From: Planctomycetota bacterium
GTDB taxonomy: Bacteria > Planctomycetota > Phycisphaerae > Phycisphaerales > SM1A02
Length of the DNA stretch: 8,568 nucleotides
Direction of reading: 5' to 3'
Assembly (NCBI GenBank): GCA_014381385.1
Contig: JACNLR010000095.1
Coordinates: 1-8,568, forward strand
Under the pieces are notes generated by a model, which saw only the letters and a program-made list of their open reading frames with translations, was not told the DNA's origin and did not search any database. The position numbers and the translations under genes are program-made. Positions 1 through 6,409 of the stretch are shown piece after piece. The first letter of the stretch is position 1. Each line of letters begins with the position of its first letter.

Positions 1-36
1 GGGTGGAACTAAATTCCAAGTATTTACAACGCAGTA

Positions 37-1773
37 TTATGGTTTAACCATGATTATTTCTGAGGTGAAACCTGTATCATCCGTTGACATATTCCAAGAC
101 ATCGGCCCTAGAAAGAGGGACATACTCTTTACAATGGCATCCTGTATTGCGTTTGCACCTTCAGCATCAGCTCGCATTTCTTCCGCCATTTCTGGATCAA
201 ATTCTTCCATTCGCGCAAACATTGCATCGTTCAGATCTTTTGCCATTTCAGTTTGGATCATAAGACTTGTTAATGGATCCCCATAGCCCCAGCCAGAAAC
301 ATCACCGTTATATCTTATCGTGGCAGTCCTATGTCTACCGTGGTTACTTTTATTCTCTTTGGGGTTTGCAATGCTTCGCAAAGCATTTTCGACACTGTTT
401 GAATTGCCAAAAAATGCATATCCACCGCCAACAGCAATAGAGAAGGATAGATTTATCGGCATTGGGATCATCATGCTTGAACCAAGTTCCACTGTGAAAA
501 TTTGATTACCAAGAAAATCCCTCGGGGTAGCGCCCATTGTAGGGAGCATCATTCCTAAAGCGTTGCTAAGTTGTTCCTCTTGCACACATTCAACTGCAAT
601 CAAGTGACCATAGTTGTCGTAGGAATAAGGCAGACTCCCGCTTGAGATGACGTGGGTTTCCGTACCTAATGTGCTAGTAAACATCGTTATACCAGCTTGC
701 AATTGATCGATAAGTTGAGGATTCATCTGCATAGAAAGCAAAGGGTTTGCAGTAGTAATTTCTTGTACTAAAGGAGCAATCTCGTCGTACTTAACTTGGG
801 TTTGAGTGTAGGAAATTGTATCCTCGCCTACAAATGCGGGAATATCTACCTTTGGAGAATTCGAACCGATAAGAGACATGAAACCGTTACGGCCTTCGCC
901 CATTAGAATCGCATATTTGCCAGATAAAATCGTATCCTCTGATGGAGATAGAGAAACTGCTTGTGCAAAACCATCAATATCACCTATTATTGATTTGAGC
1001 ATAGGTAGAATCATCATACCCATACCCGAAGTGTCCATTTGCACGAATGTGTCGGCTAGATTTGTTAACAAAACAGCACCGTGTAAATCTCCATCCGTAC
1101 CACAGCGATTCATAAGCTCAATATATTGTTCGTTTTCCTCTAGCGTATCTTCAAGTTCTTCACCGTCAATGAGAGAGAAAAGCGATGCAAATGCATCTGG
1201 CTCAGTTCCCAGTGCCATGTACCCATCTGCGTATGTGAAATATAACTGAGACATACTGCTTAGATCGATTGGGATAGGCATTTGCGAAACGATTGGTCCT
1301 AAATCATTTGGAATCATCCAAACATCTCTGCCGCTAATATCTACTTGCTCAAGTGCTAGCTCCATTGCACTGGCTTGCTCGCTGCACATTTTGCTTAAGG
1401 CCTGGCCAATATTCGAGTCGCCTACTTCAAGCAGGAGCAATGCGCCAAGTCCGACACTGCCAACTTCAAAATCAACAACAGGATACACACCCATACCAGC
1501 GTGCCCAGTTGGAATACTGATTTCGCCTTCATCGCCAATAACGCCTTCAAACTGCGTGCAAAATTGCGTTATCTGACAAGACTCTTGATCACCTTTCATT
1601 GCTTGAACGGTCTCACAAACAGCATCACATACGCCTAAGTTTTTAAAGTGCTCTGCGAGCTGCGAGACATCGCCAACTGACATTACTGCAATTGTATTGT
1701 CGGGTAAAACTTGTTCGATTCGAAGATCTGTAGTAATAAGGGAAGTAGCAAGAATTGTTGAAGTAATAAACAT
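37..1773 (-). CDS. DUF3352-like secreted protein, two tandem domains, function unknown
   Basis: This 578-residue protein has no recognised enzymatic motif. A short hydrophobic N-terminus (residues 1-14) looks like an export signal, although it has no basic residue. The rest resembles DUF3352-type planctomycete proteins. Two halves appear homologous. Each opens with a strand-helix unit (LPDNTIAVMSVGDVSQLAEH at 23-42; EDTISYTQTQVKYDEIAPL at 317-335). Each later has a beta-turn followed by a helix (ADGYMALGTEPDAFASLF at 182-199; GGGYAFFGNSNSVENALRS at 449-467). It is unusually methionine-rich (37 Met, 6.4%). It has seven cysteines, four of them clustered at 49, 53, 66 and 72, which could form disulfides outside the cytoplasm. 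There is no membrane segment after the N-terminus. The start is supported by AAAGGA seven bases upstream. The gene lies 48 bases behind the serine protease on the same strand, so co-transcription is likely. Coding is secure; the family call is by resemblance only. Confidence 0.75.
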   Translation of the reverse strand: MFITSTILATSLITTDLRIEQVLPDNTIAVMSVGDVSQLAEHFKNLGVCDAVCETVQAMKGDQESCQITQFCTQFEGVIGDEGEISIPTGHAGMGVYPVVDFEVGSVGLGALLLLEVGDSNIGQALSKMCSEQASAMELALEQVDISGRDVWMIPNDLGPIVSQMPIPIDLSSMSQLYFTYADGYMALGTEPDAFASLFSLIDGEELEDTLEENEQYIELMNRCGTDGDLHGAVLLTNLADTFVQMDTSGMGMMILPMLKSIIGDIDGFAQAVSLSPSEDTILSGKYAILMGEGRNGFMSLIGSNSPKVDIPAFVGEDTISYTQTQVKYDEIAPLVQEITTANPLLSMQMNPQLIDQLQAGITMFTSTLGTETHVISSGSLPYSYDNYGHLIAVECVQEEQLSNALGMMLPTMGATPRDFLGNQIFTVELGSSMMIPMPINLSFSIAVGGGYAFFGNSNSVENALRSIANPKENKSNHGRHRTATIRYNGDVSGWGYGDPLTSLMIQTEMAKDLNDAMFARMEEFDPEMAEEMRADAEGANAIQDAIVKSMSLFLGPMSWNMSTDDTGFTSEIIMVKP

Positions 1774-1780
1774 AGATGTG

Positions 1781-1786
1781 TCCTTT
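1781..1786 (-). promoter_or_regulatory. Ribosome binding site of the DUF3352-like gene
   Basis: AAAGGA on the minus strand ends seven bases before the ATG at 1773, which supports that start. The 48-base gap behind the protease gene shows no convincing hairpin terminator, consistent with read-through. Confidence 0.55.
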
Positions 1787-1821
1787 CAAACATGTTTTCA
1801 TAATACGTTTGGTTTTTTATT

Positions 1822-2796
1822 CTACTTGGAATCAGCTGTGCCATCTTTTAAACTTGGCGAAATGCCATTTTTTGACCTTTGGGGCGGTGCATGATACAAA
1901 TGGCCTGCATTTGGGTTCTTTTCGTCGTAGGCGAAAGCCTCTCGATTTCGAATGAAATCCTTGACGTAGCGAGTGGGAATTGCAAAATTCAATGACTCTG
2001 CTGCGGTAATTCCCATGTTTGTAATGCCGACTACTTCGCCACGGGAATTAAAAAGAGGACCTCCCGAATTGCCTGGATTAATCGCAGCATCTGTTTGGAT
2101 ATACGTCAACCCATCAAAACTTCTTTGCTTCGTCGAAATAACACCCTGACTCATCGATCTCTCTAGACCAAGCGGATTGCCAATAGCGAATACTATTTCA
2201 CCAACTTCGATAGTTTCTGCTTTCTCTAAAACCGAAAAGTCAAATGGTTTGTCATCTGGATGAGCAAGGAGCAGTAGCGCAAGATCTAGGTGGTTGTTCA
2301 CTGCAATAATTTCGATATCTTCTATCGTTGTTCGTTGCAGTGTTCCATCGGATTGTGGCAACCAAACGGTTGCTCGTAAATCAGTTTCGCCTTGAATTAC
2401 ATGGGCGTTTGTAATTGCAAAACCCTCTTCATTTAACAACACGCCCGAACCAAGACCGCCCGGAGTTGAAACCTTTATTACAGAAGGACCAACACGCTTT
2501 GCTTGGACATGAGGGCTTAATTCTGGCAAACCATTCGCTGTTCTAAACATATTATTCGTATCAAAAGCGGTTTTAGTAACAATTTTCTCGTCAATAGAAA
2601 CATCCTCGATTTCAGCCATGCTGATTTGAATGACCTTTGGGCCGATATCTATCCAAAGCGTATTGTCCGTTCGTTTGATGACATCGCCATGCACTTCACT
2701 TCCGCCAAGTAGATGTACCACATCCCCGAATAGAATCGGCGTTAAAAAAAACGTAACACAAATCAAAGAGGGGAATAAAAATTTCAGTTTTAGCAT
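1822..2796 (-). CDS. Secreted trypsin-like serine protease (HtrA/DegP-type fold, no PDZ)
   Basis: This 324-residue S1C-like protease should act outside the cytoplasm. Residues 1-24 form a classical signal peptide (two Lys, then a hydrophobic core). Residues 25-70 form a small beta-rich module containing GGSEVHGDVIKR. The protease domain spans about 98-285 with the full triad: His132 in TNAHVI, Asp171 in HLDLALLLL and Ser244 in GNSGGPL. The GxGSGV strand (115-119) and AIGNPLG (204-210) are also present. HtrA proteins normally carry one or two PDZ domains after the protease. Here only about 40 polar residues follow, so substrate selection must differ. The frame stays open to an ATG at 2880, but I prefer 2796, which has GGAG six bases upstream and starts at the signal peptide. 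The 2880 start would overlap the divergent gene and put 28 polar residues before the signal. It is probably co-transcribed with the downstream DUF3352-like gene. Confidence 0.92.
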   Translation of the reverse strand: MLKLKFLFPSLICVTFFLTPILFGDVVHLLGGSEVHGDVIKRTDNTLWIDIGPKVIQISMAEIEDVSIDEKIVTKTAFDTNNMFRTANGLPELSPHVQAKRVGPSVIKVSTPGGLGSGVLLNEEGFAITNAHVIQGETDLRATVWLPQSDGTLQRTTIEDIEIIAVNNHLDLALLLLAHPDDKPFDFSVLEKAETIEVGEIVFAIGNPLGLERSMSQGVISTKQRSFDGLTYIQTDAAINPGNSGGPLFNSRGEVVGITNMGITAAESLNFAIPTRYVKDFIRNREAFAYDEKNPNAGHLYHAPPQRSKNGISPSLKDGTADSK

Positions 2797-2806
2797 TTGT
2801 ATCTCC
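2797..2806 (-). promoter_or_regulatory. Ribosome binding site deciding the protease start
   Basis: On the minus strand, GGAG (2803-2806) is followed by six bases and then ATG at 2796. This places initiation at the methionine that begins the signal peptide, not at the in-frame ATG at 2880. Confidence 0.65.
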
Positions 2807-2850
2807 AAGTACACTATATCAAACCACGTTGCTTGATAGCATATAGAAGA

Positions 2851-2856
2851 ATTATA
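2851..2856 (-). promoter_or_regulatory. Candidate -10 element for the protease operon
   Basis: A perfect TATAAT reads on the minus strand within the 76-base divergent spacer. Transcription from it would begin near 2844 and give a leader of about 48 bases to the ATG at 2796. I find no good -35 match 16-18 bases upstream, which would fall inside the start of the divergent gene. The surroundings are AT-rich, so a chance match is possible. Confidence 0.3.
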
Positions 2857-2860
2857 TTTC

Positions 2861-2865
2861 AAGGA
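2861..2865 (+). promoter_or_regulatory. Ribosome binding site of the FG-GAP propeller gene
   Basis: AAGGA lies seven bases before the ATG at 2873. Upstream of it the frame meets a TAG at 2837-2839 with no other start codon between, so 2873 is the natural start. Confidence 0.6.
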
Positions 2866-2872
2866 CTTTGCT

Positions 2873-5128
2873 ATGCTCATATCTTCAACATTACTTGTAT
2901 CACTTTGTTTCCCTATGGCCTCTGATCCGGACCTTGGTGATTATTTTGGCTTTGATGCAATTGAAATTATCAAAATCGGCGATGACGCAGGACCGATGTA
3001 TACAGGCGATGTAAATGGGGATGGCTTACTCGATATTCTTGTTATAAATAACAGGAAGAGCCGCATCGAACTCTTGTTGCAAAAACCTGGAGCAAGTCCA
3101 GAAGACGAAGTACTTGTTACAAGAGCAAACGAAATTCCAGACCATTGGAGATTTGATAAAAAACGAATAATGGTTGCTCATAATGTTTCCGCATTAGCAT
3201 TACATGATTTTAATACTGATGGTCGAACGGATATTGTCTACGCTGGCAATCCATCTAATCTTGTCTTTCTAGAGCAACTCGCTGATGGGGAATTCAAAAA
3301 AACAAGGACACATCGAATCAGAGATCTTGGTGCAAATAGAAGTGCATTTTCAATCGCAAACATCCTTGGCGATGACGCGCCTGAGTTAATCACACTAGTA
3401 AAGGGGGCGATTCAATCGTACCCATTAGTAGATGATGCAATTGGTTCGCCAACTATCTTCGCAACCAACGAGAGGGTCATGGCCTTTGAACTTGCTGATT
3501 ACGATGGAAACGACCTCACAGATATTGTAGGAATTATTCCAAGCAGTAAAGAACCAGTTCGACTTTGGCTTGCCAAGAAAAATAATGCGGATCTAGCAAT
3601 GGGCCCACAGTTACGATTTGAGATGCCTCCATTACGAGAATTCGCTTCAGTGCAACTTAATGGTTATCCTAAAACAAAAATGGCAGTCATCGAGCGTGCT
3701 TCTCGTAGGATTGTGCTGTATGAGATTGATAGGGAATCTATCGATGCAACTGGTGATCGCGATGCGTCTATTGAAATATACCCATTCTTAGGTGAAGGTG
3801 ACCATGAGCAATTACTTGCAGATGTAAACAGCGATGGTCTGCTAGATGTGGTGGCGACGAATGCCTCCGACAATACTATTGTTGTCTACGCTCAAACGAA
3901 AGGCGAAGGCCTCTCGCCTGGCAAAGCATCTCCGACTCTTTCAGGAGTAGATTCTATTGCAGCAGGTGATCTCAACGGTAATGGTCAATTTGACCTTTTT
4001 GTCCTTAGCGAAGACGAGGGCGTAGTTGGGCGTTCCCCTTTGAATGGCTTGGAACTCAGTTTTCCAAAACCAGTGCCCTTCTCAGCTGGCAACACCCCTA
4101 TTTCCCTTTCAACCATTAAACTAGAAAATGAATCTAAAATCGCCATCATCTCAAAGCAAAAGCGTTTATATGCGATTGATATTGTCGACAAAGAAGGAAT
4201 CTACGAAACCCTTGACCTTGGTTCACTAAGCCGCGGACCGGATGAAATAATTGGTTTCGATGCTGACCAAGACGGCAAAACAGATTTGCTCTTGCTAACA
4301 CGTGACAAGCCAATGAAAATGCTCCATGCGACCGAGGATGGATTCATTGTGCTGAACGACGATGAAATGGGTCAATATGGTCTCGTGCGAGAAGCTAACG
4401 GTCAAAATACTGCAATCATTGATATTGACAACGATGGCTTAGCAGAACTTTTGATAGCAGATGATAATTACGTTCGGGCTGTACGGTATGAAACAGCCCC
4501 ACCCAAAGGTGTCAGCCCAGGATGGCAAGTAGTAAAACAAGTAAATGTTGAAGATGGAAGTTCAGAACTAGTCTCAATCACTCTAAGCAACAACGAATTG
4601 CTTGTTGCTGATAAAGAAAACGAACGGATTATCGTCATTGCGCAAGACGACAAAGGACAATGGAATGAATCAGACAGTCTGTTTGTGCGTGGGTATACCC
4701 TAGGGCAAATTTATGCTGGAGATTTTACAGGCGATGACGTCAATGACATTCTTGCAGTTGGCAATTCTGGGTTTGCAATAATACAACTCGCAGGAGAAAG
4801 GATTGCGCTTGATGAGACGCAGTCGTGGAGAACGGACAACGATCGAAGGGTGCAACACGAACTCGCAATTGGTGATGTCAACAGCGATGGCTACAGCGAT
4901 ATGGTTGCCCTAGACGCTGGCGAACAGATGCTGGAACTCTTCACGTTTACAGAAAGTGGCAAAATGCTCTATGCAACAGGTTTTAAAATTTTTGAAACTC
5001 GTATATTTTCAGGGGGGGAGTCAAGAGAATGGGAACCTAGCCAAGTCATAATTTGCGACTTGACAAACGATGGCAAGAACGATGTCGTATTGTTATCGCA
5101 TGACAGAGTGCTTTTGTACAGGCAATAA
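2873..5128 (+). CDS. Secreted FG-GAP/VCBS repeat protein, probable double seven-bladed beta-propeller
   Basis: This 751-residue protein is built of integrin-alpha-like FG-GAP/VCBS repeats. Ten calcium-loop motifs of the form DxNxDGxxD start at residues 46, 112, 209, 317, 366, 463, 517, 617, 668 and 729. A weaker one (GDDAPE) is near 166. Three repeats keep the hydrophobic pattern but lack the acidic loop, near 260, 414 and 567. That gives about 14 repeats at a typical spacing of 45-65 residues, the number needed for two seven-bladed propellers. The family binds calcium and usually mediates adhesion or protein contact; no catalytic domain is visible. Residues 1-16 look like a short signal peptide without basic residues. 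There is no C-terminal anchor or sorting domain; the chain ends inside the last blade. It is divergent from the protease gene with 76 bases between, which hints at shared control. The ligand is unknown. Confidence 0.9.
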   Translation: MLISSTLLVSLCFPMASDPDLGDYFGFDAIEIIKIGDDAGPMYTGDVNGDGLLDILVINNRKSRIELLLQKPGASPEDEVLVTRANEIPDHWRFDKKRIMVAHNVSALALHDFNTDGRTDIVYAGNPSNLVFLEQLADGEFKKTRTHRIRDLGANRSAFSIANILGDDAPELITLVKGAIQSYPLVDDAIGSPTIFATNERVMAFELADYDGNDLTDIVGIIPSSKEPVRLWLAKKNNADLAMGPQLRFEMPPLREFASVQLNGYPKTKMAVIERASRRIVLYEIDRESIDATGDRDASIEIYPFLGEGDHEQLLADVNSDGLLDVVATNASDNTIVVYAQTKGEGLSPGKASPTLSGVDSIAAGDLNGNGQFDLFVLSEDEGVVGRSPLNGLELSFPKPVPFSAGNTPISLSTIKLENESKIAIISKQKRLYAIDIVDKEGIYETLDLGSLSRGPDEIIGFDADQDGKTDLLLLTRDKPMKMLHATEDGFIVLNDDEMGQYGLVREANGQNTAIIDIDNDGLAELLIADDNYVRAVRYETAPPKGVSPGWQVVKQVNVEDGSSELVSITLSNNELLVADKENERIIVIAQDDKGQWNESDSLFVRGYTLGQIYAGDFTGDDVNDILAVGNSGFAIIQLAGERIALDETQSWRTDNDRRVQHELAIGDVNSDGYSDMVALDAGEQMLELFTFTESGKMLYATGFKIFETRIFSGGESREWEPSQVIICDLTNDGKNDVVLLSHDRVLLYRQ

Positions 5129-5168
5129 AATCACACAATTCGAGTTAACAAGGCAGATGCGGGTACTG

Positions 5169-6317
5169 TTACCGTTGCGAAATTGAAACGTACGTTTGTT
5201 CGTGTGGACCAACGTAATCGCAACGAGGTCGAATTAACCTGTTTTCGCGTAAATATTCCAAGCAATGTGCAGTCCAACCGGACACTCTGCTCATAGCAAA
5301 GAGCGGCGTAAACAAGTCTAAATCAATTCCAAGTGAAAAGTACGTTGTAGCAGAGTAGAAATCAACATTTGGATAAATGCCTTTTGCTCCTACTTCCCTG
5401 TCCATCACTTCTTCAATGCGTTGGCTCTTTGCAAACAATTCATTATTACCCGTATCTTGCGCAATACCTTCAGCGAAAGTCTTTAAATACGTTGCTCGAG
5501 GATCATACGCTTTGTAGACGCGGTGACCGAAACCCATTATTCGTTCCTTGTTTGCGAATTTTTGTAATACGTAGGGTTCCACTTCATCAATCGTGGATAT
5601 CTCGTCTAGCATCAACATAACGCCCTGATTAGCACCTCCGTGGAGTGGACCCTTGAGCGTACCGATAGCAGTTGTGACGGCAGAATACATATCGCTTAAT
5701 GTTGAAATTGTGACAAGGGATGCAAAAGTAGAAGCATTAAAACCATGGTCGGCGTGGAGGATTAAACAAATATCCATTGCTCTTGCCATTCGCTCAGTTG
5801 GTTTTTCGCCGGTGAGCATGTACAGAAAACTTTCAGCAAGAGGCGCATCAAGATCTGGGCGTACTAAATCCAACCCTTTTCTGTGACGGTCAAACCCAGC
5901 GATGAGTGCTGGCATCTTTGCAAGCATAAACAAGGACTTACGAGCGTTCGCCTCTTCTGATGGATCGTCTGCTGCTGGGTCTTCTAGTGAGAGCGCAGAT
6001 GTGAGTGTTCGCAGTGCATGCATTGGACTTGCATCACGGGGCAGAGAAACAATCATGTCCCACATTGCTTCTGATAGGTCATAGTTGCTGCGGATTTTTG
6101 CGGTGAAATCAGCTAACTCACTACGGCTAGGTAGGTGGCAATACCAAAGTAGGTATGTTGTTTCTTCAAAAGTACTTTGTCGTGCAAGATCATCTATATC
6201 GTATCCGACATACTCAAGAATCCCCTTTTCTCCATCGATAAAGGAGAGCGAGGAACGAGCCACAATAGTATTAACCAGACCGATATCAATATGCATTTCT
6301 TGCATTTCAGTGCTCAT
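5169..6317 (-). CDS. gltA: Citrate synthase (about 380-residue dimeric type)
   Basis: Condenses oxaloacetate with acetyl-CoA to give citrate and CoA, the entry step of the TCA cycle, in the cytoplasm. The 382 residues match the shorter citrate synthases of Gram-positive bacteria and archaea (CitZ-like) rather than the roughly 427-residue E. coli type. Visible signatures are LHADHGFNASTF (187-198), GPLHGGAN (223-230), GFGHRVYKAYDPRA (262-275) and YPNVDFYSA (315-323). By family alignment His226, His265 and Asp319 are catalytic. His188, Arg274, Arg344 and the arginines near 363-365 contact oxaloacetate or citrate. A 2-methylcitrate synthase role cannot be excluded, since the two share these motifs, but no propionate-pathway genes are nearby. 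The start has AGGAGG five bases upstream. It is convergent with the FG-GAP gene (40-base gap, no clear terminator) and divergent from the rhomboid gene. The symbol is generic; citZ would be equally apt. Confidence 0.96.
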   Translation of the reverse strand: MSTEMQEMHIDIGLVNTIVARSSLSFIDGEKGILEYVGYDIDDLARQSTFEETTYLLWYCHLPSRSELADFTAKIRSNYDLSEAMWDMIVSLPRDASPMHALRTLTSALSLEDPAADDPSEEANARKSLFMLAKMPALIAGFDRHRKGLDLVRPDLDAPLAESFLYMLTGEKPTERMARAMDICLILHADHGFNASTFASLVTISTLSDMYSAVTTAIGTLKGPLHGGANQGVMLMLDEISTIDEVEPYVLQKFANKERIMGFGHRVYKAYDPRATYLKTFAEGIAQDTGNNELFAKSQRIEEVMDREVGAKGIYPNVDFYSATTYFSLGIDLDLFTPLFAMSRVSGWTAHCLEYLRENRLIRPRCDYVGPHEQTYVSISQR

Positions 6318-6322
6318 ATGAG

Positions 6323-6328
6323 CCTCCT
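6323..6328 (-). promoter_or_regulatory. Strong Shine-Dalgarno of citrate synthase
   Basis: A full AGGAGG lies five bases before the ATG at 6317 on the minus strand. It is the strongest ribosome binding site in the window and fixes the start against the later in-frame methionines at residues 5 and 8. It fits a highly translated central-metabolism enzyme. Confidence 0.8.
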
Positions 6329-6381
6329 AAGGAAGTACGTAACGAATATGCGGATACCCAGCAAACCGCAAATGAATAGTT

Positions 6382-6409
6382 ATTTTAGCAGATTACGATG
6401 GAATTCCAA
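6382..6409 (-). promoter_or_regulatory. Candidate sigma-70-type promoter for citrate synthase
   Basis: On the minus strand TTGGAA (6404-6409, 4 of 6 to TTGACA) and TAAAAT (6382-6387, 5 of 6 to TATAAT) are separated by 16 bases. A TG dinucleotide one base upstream of the -10 gives the extended form TGCTAAAAT. Transcription would start near 6375 and leave a leader of about 58 bases. The -35 lies inside the first codons of the rhomboid gene if that gene starts at 6398, but outside it if it starts at 6425. Found by eye only. Confidence 0.35.

Noticed and set aside
878..1249. 123-codon plus-strand open frame inside the DUF3352-like gene
   Set aside because: Its Ser/Pro/Ile-rich composition is typical of an antisense shadow, and it has no family resemblance.
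1784..1800. Imperfect palindrome around AAACATGTTT just upstream of the DUF3352-like gene, as an operator or terminator
   Set aside because: The perfect part is only 10 bases, is AT-rich, and has no T-run or second copy in the window; chance is sufficient.
2797..2880. 28-residue N-terminal extension of the serine protease (start at 2880)
   Set aside because: It would put polar residues ahead of the signal peptide and overlap the divergent gene. The ATG at 2796 has a well-placed GGAG.
5129..5175. GGTACTGTTACC inverted repeat between the convergent FG-GAP and citrate synthase genes as a terminator
   Set aside because: The stem is only four base pairs with no U-tract on either strand.
6320..6333. 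CCTAAGG near-palindrome overlapping the citrate synthase Shine-Dalgarno as a regulatory hairpin
   Set aside because: The arms meet almost without a loop, so no stable hairpin forms; it is a by-product of the AGGAGG sequence.
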